Shown one piece after another: positions 14,525-22,140 of a stretch of DNA of 22,643 bases. The DNA is from an uncultured Collinsella sp. (GTDB taxonomy: Bacteria > Actinomycetota > Coriobacteriia > Coriobacteriales > Coriobacteriaceae). The notes under the pieces are model-generated. The model made no database searches. It was not told the DNA's origin and saw only the letters and a program-made list of their open reading frames with translations. How positions within the stretch are numbered: position 1 is the first letter of the stretch; the number at the start of each line of letters is the position of its first letter. The stretch spans positions 1 to 22,643 of the forward strand of contig CATYVH010000030.1 in assembly GCA_958413765.1 (NCBI GenBank), written 5' to 3'. Made by a program: the position numbers and the translations under genes.

Positions 14525-15925
14525 TTATGCCTCCGCACGGAGCGGCGCGAAGCTGGCGGTACCGCCCTCGATAACGCTCAGATAGGCACGGCCCGTACGC
14601 TTGGCGGTAGAGGACTGCAGGCGCTCGATCTCTTCCTCGAGGATCTGATTGACGCGCTCGTGACGACGATTTTCCATAATGCCGGCGGCAATAGCCTCGG
14701 CTCGCTCGATGCTCTCGCGCGAGATACGGGCGGTATCCTCGGGGAACACAGCGCTGTGACGGCCGACATAGGCGGGGGCAGCAGGCTGAGGGGCAGCGAC
14801 GGGAGCGGGGGCCGTAACAGGAGTAGGCTCGTCGATCTCATCCAGAATCGCGGTGGCGGCGGCCCACATGTCCTCGTGACCCGAGTAGTCGGCCATGGGG
14901 ACATCAACCTCGAGCGAGGCGTCCGGAAGGTCGCCGGTGTCGACGCGATCTTGGGCATCAATCGATGCGGTGATGGCTGCAGGCTCATCGAGGTCATCGA
15001 GATCGATGTCCGCGGCACCGGAGATGATAGGCATGCTGGCGAGGTTTGCGTTGTACGGCGCAGCCTCAGCCGCCTGCTGCTGGGCAGGAGCGCCCCAAAG
15101 CGAGCTTTCGGCGGCACGGCGGGCGGCAACGGCCTCCTCGTCCGCGGTCACGGCTTCATCAACGTACGAATTATCGGCAGAAGCGTTCGCGTCCGCCGAG
15201 GTAGCGCTGTAGGCGTTATTGGCTGCCGCATTGGCAACGAGTGCCACGAAAGCCGCCGTGCTGCCCGCAGGGGCGGCCTGGGAGCCCGACACGGCGCGTG
15301 CCGCGGCGGCGACGTCATCGCGATTGAAGGAGCCGGTCTGCCCGCCGTTGGTGAGCTCGTCGATGGCGACTTGATAGACGTCGCGCGAGCGTGCAGGGTC
15401 GCAGCTAACCGGCGAATCGTCGTCGAGCATGCTGTCGATCATGGACCAAGCCTCGGCCTCGTCCATAGCATCGGCGGCTCGAGCGATGGTAGGGACACCA
15501 TCATCGGCATGACGGCGCTGGAACGCACCAGTCAGGCCGGAAAGGAATGCCGAGGTAGACTGCTCCGACTGAGCCTGAGAAGCAGAAGTCGCAGCGTAAG
15601 GAGTCGCATCCTGCTGCTGAGCTGGAATCGAGGCGGTCTTGAACTCGCTTTGATGCTGATTGAGATTGGCGGCACCGCCCATGGCATCGGGCTGGAACAG
15701 ACGCTCTTCACGCTGCGCACGATACTCGGAGATACCCAGCGAGGCGGCATAGATACCCACGCCCGCCACCGCGCCCACGGCGAAGGGAACCGCACCCGCC
15801 ACGACCGTCTCGTTCACCGACGAAAACGGCAACGTCGCGGCATACATAACCACGGGAGCGGCAAGGCCGATCCCGCACGAAAGTCCGGCAAGGACTGCTC
15901 GTTGTGTTGCATCAGAAGAAGCCAT
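14525..15925 (-). CDS. Unrecognised membrane-anchored protein with long disordered tail
   Basis: I do not recognise this 466-residue protein. It has two N-terminal hydrophobic segments (about 10-34 and 41-63) forming a likely helical hairpin, then EYRAQREERLF. Residues about 75-400 are low complexity: Ala, Gln, Ser, Pro and Asp/Glu rich, with an acidic patch DIDLDDLDEP and Pro-Ala runs. The last 65 residues look ordered: RISRESIERAEAIAAGI, then a charged predicted helix (RRHERVNQILEEEIERL) and GRAYLSVIEGG. The start at 15925 has a GGGGAGAGCTC site; a start at 15952 would lack one. GC-rich coding bias over the whole length argues that it is real. A strong promoter lies upstream and the vanZ-like gene follows, so a joint envelope role is possible but unproven. 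Confidence 0.75.
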   Translation of the reverse strand: MASSDATQRAVLAGLSCGIGLAAPVVMYAATLPFSSVNETVVAGAVPFAVGAVAGVGIYAASLGISEYRAQREERLFQPDAMGGAANLNQHQSEFKTASIPAQQQDATPYAATSASQAQSEQSTSAFLSGLTGAFQRRHADDGVPTIARAADAMDEAEAWSMIDSMLDDDSPVSCDPARSRDVYQVAIDELTNGGQTGSFNRDDVAAAARAVSGSQAAPAGSTAAFVALVANAAANNAYSATSADANASADNSYVDEAVTADEEAVAARRAAESSLWGAPAQQQAAEAAPYNANLASMPIISGAADIDLDDLDEPAAITASIDAQDRVDTGDLPDASLEVDVPMADYSGHEDMWAAATAILDEIDEPTPVTAPAPVAAPQPAAPAYVGRHSAVFPEDTARISRESIERAEAIAAGIMENRRHERVNQILEEEIERLQSSTAKRTGRAYLSVIEGGTASFAPLRAEA

Positions 15926-16061
15926 GAGCTCTCCCCATCTTCCAGCACCCAAATCGCATCATTCAGTTGGCTGCGCGAGAGAAGATGAAGCGGGGCTATG
16001 CCCCAAAGCAACGGTATATGGTTCGTTTCATCTGCGTTTTCCGTCGCGAAGCTTAAAAGCT

Positions 16062-16090
16062 ATTATGCGAAACCGCCCTGCCGATTGCAA
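16062..16090 (-). promoter_or_regulatory. Promoter of the membrane-protein/vanZ-like operon
   Basis: On the minus strand TTGCAA (16085-16090), a 17-nt spacer and CATAAT (16062-16067, 5 of 6). It leaves a leader of about 130 nt before the ATG at 15925, with no obvious structure or small gene in it. This promoter and the rho terminator are all I see in the 314-bp gap 15926-16239. Confidence 0.75.
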
Positions 16091-16168
16091 GCGACGATGT
16101 CGGATTGTGGCTCGAAAACCGCTGCTTGTCGGTCATAAGGTCAAAAAATGTTGCCGAGTGGCACCATA

Positions 16169-16200
16169 AAGAAAGGGCCGGGATATAAAACCCCGGCCCT
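16169..16200 (-). terminator. rho terminator
   Basis: Plus-strand arms AGGGCCGGG (16174-16182) and CCCGGCCCT (16192-16200) form a 9-bp stem; read on the minus strand it is followed by TTTCTTTA. It lies about 40 nt after the rho stop. Confidence 0.88.
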
Positions 16201-16239
16201 ATTGCCCATTCTTATGGCAGCTTTGCGCGCAGTTATGGT

Positions 16240-18813
16240 CTAAAACGTCTGCTCGTAATCACTGTGTTTTTTGGCCGAACGCACCAGGAACTCCTGGTTG
16301 GTGTTGGTGCCCTTAAGACCCTTGATAAACGACGCCGCCGCGCGCTCGGTATTGTTCATGCCGGCGAGTATGCGACGCAGGCCAAAGACAAACGGGCGCA
16401 TCTGCTCGTCGACCAGCAGGTCCTCGTTGCGCGTACCGGAGGCAACGGGATCGATGGCCGGGAAGATGCGACGATCGGCAAGGTCGCGGTCGAGCTTGAG
16501 CTCCATGTTACCGGTGCCCTTGAACTCCTCAAAGATGACCTCGTCCATCTTTGAGCCGGTGTCGATGAGGGCGGAGGCAAGAATGGTAAGCGAGCCGCCG
16601 TTCTCGATGTTGCGGGCTGCACCCAGGAAGCGCTTGGGCGGATACAAGGCCGCCGAATCGACACCGCCCGAAAGGATACGGCCCGAAGCGGGCGCCGCCA
16701 GGTTGTAGGCGCGGGCAAGACGCGTGATGGAGTCGAGCACCACCACGACATCGCCGCCCAGCTCCACGATGCGCTTGGCGCGCTCGATGACGAGCTCGGC
16801 CACGCGGGTGTGGTTGTCGGCGGGCATATCGAAGGTCGAGGCCACGACCTCGCCCTTGATGGAGCGTTGCATATCGGTGACCTCTTCGGGGCGCTCGTCG
16901 ACGAGCAGGCAGATGAGGTGCACCTCGGGGTTATTGATCGAGATGGACTGGCAGATCTTCTTGAGGATCGTGGTCTTGCCGGCCTTGGGCGGCGACACGA
17001 TCAGGCCGCGCTGGCCCTTGCCGATCGGCGACACGATATCGATGGCGCGACCGGTGATGGAGTCCTTGCCGTGCTCCATACGCAGCGGCTCGCTGGGATA
17101 GACCGGGGTCAGATCGCCGAACTTGGGGCGGTTGCGGATCTGCTCGGGATCCAGCCCGTTGACGGTCGTGATCTTGGCGAGGCCGGCGCGCTTGTCGCCG
17201 CCGCGCGAGGGGCGCAGGGAGCCCTCGATGACATCGCCCGTGCGCAGGCGCGCGGAGCGGATGAGGTAAGCCGGAACGAAGGCGTCGTCGTTGGACTTCA
17301 TGTAGCCATGGGCGTGGATGATGCCGGAGCTGTCCGGGCGAATCTGCAGAATGCCCTTGATGTCGCGGAAGCCCTCGGCCTTCGCGGCGGTGACGTAGAT
17401 CTCCTCGACGAGCTCGGCTTTCTTCTTGCCGGTCGTCTCGATCTCGAACTCCTTGGCCTTCTCGCGAAGTTCGGCGACCTTCATGGCAGCGAGCTCCTCG
17501 CGCGAAAGCGTGGGCTCGGTGGGAGCGGCATTACGCTCCTTGTTGCGTTGCTTGCGATCGCGCTGGCGGTTGCGACGGTCGTTGTTGCGCTCGTCCTTGC
17601 GCTCGTTGCGCTCCTCGTTGCGCTTGTGCTGGCGACGGTTGGGGCGAGCGCCGTCTTCGCTCTCGGCGGGGGCGGCACCATCGGTTGCGGTGGTGTCAAC
17701 ATTGGCCGCAGCGGCGTCATTGGCCTCGGCGCCAGAATCAACCTGCGCTTCGACATCAGCATGCTGCTCGGCGGCCTTGGCCTTAACGGACTTCTTGCGA
17801 CCGCGCTTGGGCTTCTCGGATGCAGGCTGTTCGACGTCCTGGGGCTCGGCGGCATCAGTCGATACATCGGCGGTCGTCTCGGCGGAATCCTCGGACGCGC
17901 CCTTCTTGGCAGCCTTAGCCTTGGACGTGCGCTTAGCAGCAGTGCGACGCCTGCGACCGGGACGGACGTCGGCGGGCTCGGCATCGGCAGAAACGGCCTC
18001 GGAAGTCGTAGCATCCTGGACGGGTGCATCGGCAGCAGTTGAGGACTTGCCGGTCGCCTCAGCATCCCGAGCGGCGGCGGCTGCGGCTGCGGCCTTCTCG
18101 GCCTCGACAAAGGCCTTGGGCTTGCGACCGCGACGGTGCGGGCGCAAAGCCGGATCGACAACGGGAACTTCGTTGGCCCCGACAGGCGCAGCGGGCTCAA
18201 CAGGCGATGTGCCCTCCCCTGCCGCGGAACGGAGCGAAGTCTCAGTGGGCTCGGGGACTACCTGCTCCGCAACCTGCTCGGCCTTAGCAGCCGTGCGACG
18301 GCGTGTGCGCGGTGCCAGCTTCTCGGTCGGCTGGTCGGCGGCAGGGGTCTCGATGGCGGCAGGCGTCTCGGGCACAGACGGAGCTGCAAGCTCGGTCAGA
18401 GCCGCGGCCTCGCGCTCGGCAGCACGACGGCGGGCGCGCACCACCTGAGCCTCGCTAATCTGCGCCAACGCACGTGCCTGCGCGACCTCATCGGAAATCG
18501 GCGCCGAGGAGTCAGCTGCAACGGTGCGCTTGGCGCGCGTCGTGCGCGTGGTACGGCGCTTGGGCTTGGTGACCTCCTCGCCGTCAGTGGCAGGCTTGGC
18601 CGTGTGGCGCGTGAGCTTGGGCTTTGCCGGAGCAGCCTCCTCACCAGTTGCAGGCACGGCCTTCTCAGCCGCCACAGGCATAGGCGTCGAAGCAGCCTTA
18701 GGCGTCTCAGGAGCCGAGGCTTGCGCGGGCGCCGCGACCTGGTCCGACGCAACCGGTGCAGCGGGAGCGGCCTGCGTCGTCGTTATTTCGTTTTCTTGCT
18801 GTTGATCAGACAC
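16240..18813 (-). CDS. rho: Transcription termination factor Rho with long N-terminal extension
   Basis: Hexameric RNA-dependent ATPase and helicase that ends transcription. The conserved core occupies about residues 435-857: Rho_N helix bundle (MKVAELREKAKEFEIE from 444), cold-shock-like RNA-binding domain (GILQIRPDSSGIIHAHGYM), Walker A PPKAGKTT with Lys613, Walker B VVVVLDSITRLARAYN, Q-loop GRILSGGVD, and R-loop NMELKLDRDLADRR. The first ~430 residues are disordered: Ala/Glu/Pro/Thr repeats, basic patches (KPKRRTTRTTRAKR) and an Arg/Asn-rich block (RRQHKRNEERNERKDER) just before the core. Actinobacterial Rho proteins often have such RNA-binding or condensate-forming extensions. The start is GTG at 18813 (MSDQQQEN) with a weak ribosome site, so modest translation is possible. 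Confidence 0.97.
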   Translation of the reverse strand: MSDQQQENEITTTQAAPAAPVASDQVAAPAQASAPETPKAASTPMPVAAEKAVPATGEEAAPAKPKLTRHTAKPATDGEEVTKPKRRTTRTTRAKRTVAADSSAPISDEVAQARALAQISEAQVVRARRRAAEREAAALTELAAPSVPETPAAIETPAADQPTEKLAPRTRRRTAAKAEQVAEQVVPEPTETSLRSAAGEGTSPVEPAAPVGANEVPVVDPALRPHRRGRKPKAFVEAEKAAAAAAAARDAEATGKSSTAADAPVQDATTSEAVSADAEPADVRPGRRRRTAAKRTSKAKAAKKGASEDSAETTADVSTDAAEPQDVEQPASEKPKRGRKKSVKAKAAEQHADVEAQVDSGAEANDAAAANVDTTATDGAAPAESEDGARPNRRQHKRNEERNERKDERNNDRRNRQRDRKQRNKERNAAPTEPTLSREELAAMKVAELREKAKEFEIETTGKKKAELVEEIYVTAAKAEGFRDIKGILQIRPDSSGIIHAHGYMKSNDDAFVPAYLIRSARLRTGDVIEGSLRPSRGGDKRAGLAKITTVNGLDPEQIRNRPKFGDLTPVYPSEPLRMEHGKDSITGRAIDIVSPIGKGQRGLIVSPPKAGKTTILKKICQSISINNPEVHLICLLVDERPEEVTDMQRSIKGEVVASTFDMPADNHTRVAELVIERAKRIVELGGDVVVVLDSITRLARAYNLAAPASGRILSGGVDSAALYPPKRFLGAARNIENGGSLTILASALIDTGSKMDEVIFEEFKGTGNMELKLDRDLADRRIFPAIDPVASGTRNEDLLVDEQMRPFVFGLRRILAGMNNTERAAASFIKGLKGTNTNQEFLVRSAKKHSDYEQTF

Positions 18814-18956
18814 AGTGTTTGCTCAACTTTCTTTTCAAGCCCTGTGATCACATGCTCCCTGCATAAACCTTCAGGGCGGCTAAACAGTCTAGTTCCGTTC
18901 AAAACGACGGACATCATTGATCTGTATCGAGATGATTGCGTCAACTACGCAGCGTT

Positions 18957-18984
18957 AGTGTAACACAACCGCCGCCACCTGCAA
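18957..18984 (-). promoter_or_regulatory. Putative rho promoter
   Basis: On the minus strand TTGCAG (18979-18984), a 16-nt spacer and TACACT (18957-18962), preceded by TGT, an extended -10. It gives a leader of about 135 nt to the GTG. A second candidate -35, TTGACG (18939-18944 region), has no matching -10. The leader holds a TGTGATCACA palindrome (18843-18852) of unknown meaning. Confidence 0.5.
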
Positions 18985-18994
18985 CTTAGTCATC

Positions 18995-19036
18995 GGGGAC
19001 GTTCATAAACGACTAGTCAAAAGGGACACTCTTTGG
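18995..19036. repeat. Possible REP-like remnant with GGGGAC and GGGACA motifs
   Basis: GGGGACGTTC (18995-19004), the palindrome GACTAGTC (19011-19018) and AAAGGGACACTCTTT (about 19020-19034, arms AAAG/CTTT) follow each other in noncoding DNA. GGGGAC/GGGACA is shared with the hairpins at 5351-5379 and 22039-22079. A dispersed repeat family is suspected but cannot be shown from one window. Confidence 0.3.
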
Positions 19037-19068
19037 TTTACCACCCACAAATCAGACTGCCTCCGCCA

Positions 19069-19218
19069 AAACTATGGCGGTTTACTACGACGAATCGCTC
19101 AACCGCGACCACTCCGAAACATGTTGAACTAAAACCGCAGGTAGATGCCTTGCGCTTTTTTGCGAAAAGCCGGCGTGGTTGGAAATTCCCAATTCATCGT
19201 AGTAAACCGGCATAGTTT
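19069..19218. repeat. 28-bp inverted repeat pair between rho and argS
   Basis: The unit at 19069-19096 begins AAACTATGGCGGTTTACTA; the reverse complement of 19191-19218 begins AAACTATGCCGGTTTACTA. They match at 25 of 28 positions and are separated by 94 bp. Inside and beyond lie TTTGCGAAAAGCC (19159-19171), nearly repeated at 19258-19271, and a short CGTATT/AATACG hairpin (19219-19224 and 19246-19251). No credible gene is present in 18814-19341; the stretch holds the rho promoter, these repeats and the argS terminator. Two inverted copies resemble a REP doublet. Confidence 0.7.
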
Positions 19219-19263
19219 CGTATTTCCAGCAGTTCCAAATTCGTCAATACGTCGGCATTTGCG

Positions 19264-19294
19264 AAAAAGCCCGACCTCCGTGGGAGATCGGGCT
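19264..19294 (-). terminator. argS terminator
   Basis: On the minus strand AGCCCGATCTCC, loop CAC, GGAGGTCGGGCT (12 bp with one G-T pair), then TTTT from the A run at 19264-19268. It lies about 50 nt after the argS stop and abuts the repeat region. Confidence 0.93.
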
Positions 19295-19341
19295 TATAGG
19301 GCTCAGTTAAACCAAACCTACACGGTCAAATGACCCGCAGG

Positions 19342-21195
19342 TTACATCTGCTCGGGCGCGGAAACGCCAACGAGGGTGAGCACCAGGGCGAGCGTCACGC
19401 GAACGGCATCGCAAGCGGCCAGACGGGCACGCGAAAGCTCGGGGTCGACGGGACGGCCCTCGCTCGGCAGCACCTGGCAGGCAGCGTAGAAGCTGTGGAA
19501 GTCACCGGCGAGTTCCTCGGCAAAGTGGGTCAGACGGAACGGGGCGCGATCGCGAGCACAGCTGGCGATCAGGTCGGTGAGCTCGTTGAGCTTGCGCGAA
19601 AGGGCGAGCTCGGTCGGGTCGGTCAGCAGCGAGTAATCGACGTTCTCACCGATGGCCTTGGCGGCAACGGCCTTCATGCCCATCTCGTCGGCCTGCTCGG
19701 CGGTAACGTCGGCGGCACGGCGCAGGATGGAGCACACGCGGGCGTGAGCATACTGCACGTAATAGACCGGGTTGGAGTTGTCGCGCTTCTTAACGGCCTC
19801 GATGTCGAAGTCGACCATCTGGTTGGAGCTCTTGGAGATGAGCGTGTAGCGAGCGGCATCGGAGCCAACCTCGTCGACGAGCTCCTGAAGGGTCACCATG
19901 GTGCCCTTGCGCTTGGACATACGGACGGGCTTGCCGTTACGCAGCAGGTTGACGAGCTGGCCCAGTAGAACCTCGAACTTGCCGGGGTAACCCAGAGCGT
20001 CGCAGACGCAGCGGACGCGCTCGATGTAACCGTGGTGGTCGGCGCCCCAGATGTCGATGACGTGATCGACGCGCTGGAACTTATCCCAGTGATAGGCGAC
20101 GTCGGAGGCGAAGTAGGTGTACTCGCCGTCGGACTTGATCAGGACGCGGTCCTTGTCGTCGCCCAGATCGGTGGAGCGGAACCACAGGGCGCCGTCCTTG
20201 GTGTAGAGGTAGCCCATCTTGTCGAGCTTCTCAAAAGCGCGGTCGACGGCGGAGGTGCCGGCGGTCTCGCCCTCGGTGTCCTTCACATACAGCGAGCGCT
20301 CGGAGTACCAACGGTCAAAGTCGCAGTTGACGGCGTGGCAGAGGTCGCGCATGTTATCGACCATCTTCACATAGCCGCGCTCGCGGAAGCTCTCCATGCG
20401 CTCCTGAGGATCGGCGTTGACCCACTTATCGCCGTCGGTGCGCCAGAACTCGGCGGCCTCGTCGATGATGTAGTCGCCGCCGTAAGAGTCCTTGCCCAAG
20501 GTCTCGGCAAAGTTGTCCTGATACGGATGGGTCTCGGGGTGCTCGTCGTTCTCGTCGGCAACAAAGGCGTCACGGTCGGCGATCAGCAGCTTGTGAGCCT
20601 CGTCGATATCAACGCCCTGCTTGGCGATGATGTCGGCAAGCTGCATATAGCGCGTGCTGATGGAGTTGCCGAAGGTGTTCATCTGAGAGCCGTGGTCATT
20701 GATGTAGAACTCACGCTGGATCTCATAGCCGGCGTGGTCCATAACGCGGCAGAGCGAATCGCCCAGCGCGGCCCAGCGGCCGTGGCCGATGTGCATGGGG
20801 CCGACGGGGTTGGCGGAAACGAACTCGACCTGGGTCTTCAGGCCACCACCGACGTTGGACTTAGCGAAGTCCATGCCCTTCTCGCGAGCCTCGCCAAAGA
20901 TGGCATTCTTGACGGCAACGGAGAGGTAGAAGTTGATGAAACCGGGGCCTGCGATCTCGATCTTCTCGATCGCGGGGTCCTCGGGCATATGGGCAACGAT
21001 GGCCTCGGCGATCTTGCGCGGGGCGCAGTGGGCCAGCTTGGCGGACTTCAGGGCCATGGTAGAGGTCCACTCGCCATGAGAAGTGTCAGCCGGTCGCTCG
21101 ATAGCGCAATCGTCAAGTTCAAATGCGGAAAGGTCGCCGGCCTCCTGGGCCGCAGCAAGCGCAGCGCGTACCAGCTCTTCAATCTTCTCGGGCAT
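19342..21195 (-). CDS. argS: ArgS, arginyl-tRNA synthetase
   Basis: Class I aminoacyl-tRNA synthetase that charges tRNA-Arg. The 617-residue protein starts with the Add-1 domain (ending in GPGFINFYLS, about 83-92), then the catalytic domain with VEFVSANPVGPMHIGHGR (HIGH at 135-138) and the KMSKS-equivalent MSKRKG (426-431), and ends in the DALR anticodon-binding domain with ALSRKLNELTDLI and the usual hydrophobic C terminus (VGVSAPEQM). Length is somewhat above the E. coli enzyme but within family range. The ATG at 21195 follows AAGGAGGATCT, a textbook ribosome site; upstream in-frame codons to 21285 fall in the promoter. Single-gene unit, divergent from the CarD-like gene. Confidence 0.97.
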   Translation of the reverse strand: MPEKIEELVRAALAAAQEAGDLSAFELDDCAIERPADTSHGEWTSTMALKSAKLAHCAPRKIAEAIVAHMPEDPAIEKIEIAGPGFINFYLSVAVKNAIFGEAREKGMDFAKSNVGGGLKTQVEFVSANPVGPMHIGHGRWAALGDSLCRVMDHAGYEIQREFYINDHGSQMNTFGNSISTRYMQLADIIAKQGVDIDEAHKLLIADRDAFVADENDEHPETHPYQDNFAETLGKDSYGGDYIIDEAAEFWRTDGDKWVNADPQERMESFRERGYVKMVDNMRDLCHAVNCDFDRWYSERSLYVKDTEGETAGTSAVDRAFEKLDKMGYLYTKDGALWFRSTDLGDDKDRVLIKSDGEYTYFASDVAYHWDKFQRVDHVIDIWGADHHGYIERVRCVCDALGYPGKFEVLLGQLVNLLRNGKPVRMSKRKGTMVTLQELVDEVGSDAARYTLISKSSNQMVDFDIEAVKKRDNSNPVYYVQYAHARVCSILRRAADVTAEQADEMGMKAVAAKAIGENVDYSLLTDPTELALSRKLNELTDLIASCARDRAPFRLTHFAEELAGDFHSFYAACQVLPSEGRPVDPELSRARLAACDAVRVTLALVLTLVGVSAPEQM

Positions 21196-21262
21196 AGATC
21201 CTCCTTGTGTTAAAGCCCCCGAGCTCTTGGTCACTCGTAGGGCAAAAGCCAGAGTTTGTAGC

Positions 21263-21291
21263 ACTCTATCACAAGCGACGGTCACTGTCGC
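21263..21291 (-). promoter_or_regulatory. Putative argS promoter
   Basis: On the minus strand GCGACA (21286-21291), a 17-nt spacer and TAGAGT (21263-21268), preceded by TGA (extended -10). The leader is about 60 nt with no T-box or other known structure evident. Confidence 0.5.
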
Positions 21292-21300
21292 AGGGTAAAG

Positions 21301-21480
21301 CTAATAGATATTGCATATGCACAAAAATGACTACAGCTTGCATGGAGTCACTCAAAGATGCCGGTCTGCCTGCAGATTATGCAGGCGTTGAAAATGCATA
21401 AAGGTGTGGATGAGCTGTGTCTTTTATCGAATACTCTTACCTATCAGAGTTGTGTGCTTTTCCTGCATAAAGTAAGGGTT
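21301..21480. other. argS/CarD intergenic region with repeated TGCAT motifs
   Basis: TGCAT occurs at 21312, 21339, 21395 and 21464; TGCATAAAG is repeated at about 21395 and 21464, and CCTGCA/TGCAGG forms a small inverted repeat (about 21369-21385). A 24-codon frame (21327-21401, ending AGLPADYAGVENA) looks protein-like but has no ribosome site; it could be a gene remnant. No confident gene is present in 21196-21537. Confidence 0.3.
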
Positions 21481-21494
21481 TGCGCACGTCAGCG

Positions 21495-21503
21495 TGTTAT
21501 TCT
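21495..21503 (+). promoter_or_regulatory. Extended -10 of the CarD-like gene
   Basis: TGT followed by TATTCT (21498-21503), about 34 nt before the ATG. The expected -35 place (21475-21480, AGGGTT) is poor, so this would depend on the extended -10 or an activator. Confidence 0.4.
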
Positions 21504-21537
21504 AGACATACGTAAATTCGTATAAGTTGGAGGTAGC

Positions 21538-22023
21538 ATGTTCTCAATCGGTCAACACGTCATTCATCCGGGTCAGGGAGTCTGCACCGTCGTCGGTTTT
21601 AGGGACGACACGCCGCAGCCCATGTTGTTGCTCGAGGCCAAGCAGGGGCATGCGCAGACGATCCTTATGTACCCCGTGGCGCAGGCCGACCGTCTGCATG
21701 CCGCCATCTCTCAGCAAGATGCCGAGCATCTGCTGAGCCACTATGACGAGCTGGAGTGCGACACCTTTACCGAGCGCAACAGCTCGCTTGAAGAGACACA
21801 CTTTAAGCAGCAGCTCAAGCTGGGCGCGCCCGAGACGGTCCGCGTGGCAAAGACCATGATGCACCGCATTCGCCAGGCCGAGGAAGCCGATAAAAAGCCC
21901 AGCTCTTACTATATGCGTGTACTCAAGGAAGCCAAGCGCCGCTCCATCGAGGAGTTCGCCGTGGCATTGGGCGTCACCGAGGAGGCCGCCGAAGCCCGCC
22001 TAGCCCAAGCCGCCCTCAACTAA
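21538..22023 (+). CDS. CarD-family transcriptional regulator
   Basis: A 161-residue RNA polymerase-binding protein of the CarD/CdnL family, which contacts the polymerase beta subunit and stabilises open promoter complexes. The N-terminal Tudor-like domain shows MFSIGQHVIHPGQGVCTVVG and later LMYPVAQADRL, followed by a helical C-terminal DNA-binding part (PSSYYMRVLKEAKRRSIEEFAVALG). The N-terminal motif with HPGQG is diagnostic; the mid-region is more divergent than in housekeeping CarD, so it might be one of several paralogues. A GGAGGTAGC site precedes the ATG. A strong terminator follows; the argS gene is divergent. Targets cannot be inferred from sequence. Confidence 0.88.
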   Translation: MFSIGQHVIHPGQGVCTVVGFRDDTPQPMLLLEAKQGHAQTILMYPVAQADRLHAAISQQDAEHLLSHYDELECDTFTERNSSLEETHFKQQLKLGAPETVRVAKTMMHRIRQAEEADKKPSSYYMRVLKEAKRRSIEEFAVALGVTEEAAEARLAQAALN

Positions 22024-22038
22024 CCCATCCGCGCCAAA

Positions 22039-22079
22039 AACCACCACAAAGGGGACAGGCACCTTTGTGGTGGTTTTTT
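22039..22079 (+). terminator. Terminator of the CarD-like gene
   Basis: Perfect 14-bp stem AACCACCACAAAGG (22039-22052) with CCTTTGTGGTGGTT (22062-22075), then TTTT. The loop side contains GGGGACAGGCACC (22051-22063), a motif reminiscent of RAYT-linked repeats. It may also work leftward owing to the AAAAA at 22036-22040. Confidence 0.93.
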
Positions 22080-22140
22080 CGTTCTAGTCGTTCTAGTAGT
22101 ATTCATTCTTAGCGATACCTGCGAGCACAAGGAGTCTTTT

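Noticed and set aside
14237..15988. Plus-strand frame of 583 codons opposite the membrane protein and vanZ-like genes
   Set aside because: Arg/Gly-rich shadow; the minus frames have ribosome sites, a promoter, membrane segments and VanZ motifs.
16810..18042. Plus-strand frame of 410 codons opposite rho
   Set aside because: Antisense of the Rho core and extension; hydrophobic repeats are a by-product of the Ala/Glu-rich coding strand.
18843..18852. TGTGATCACA palindrome in the rho leader as a CRP-type site
   Set aside because: CRP half-sites need a 6-bp spacer, absent here; a 10-bp palindrome alone is not enough.
20032..21213. Plus-strand frame of 393 codons opposite argS
   Set aside because: Shadow of the synthetase catalytic domain; no ribosome site or family features.
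22080..22097. Tandem CGTTCTAGT duplication as a regulatory repeat
   Set aside because: Only two 9-bp copies with no promoter relation visible; likely chance or slippage.
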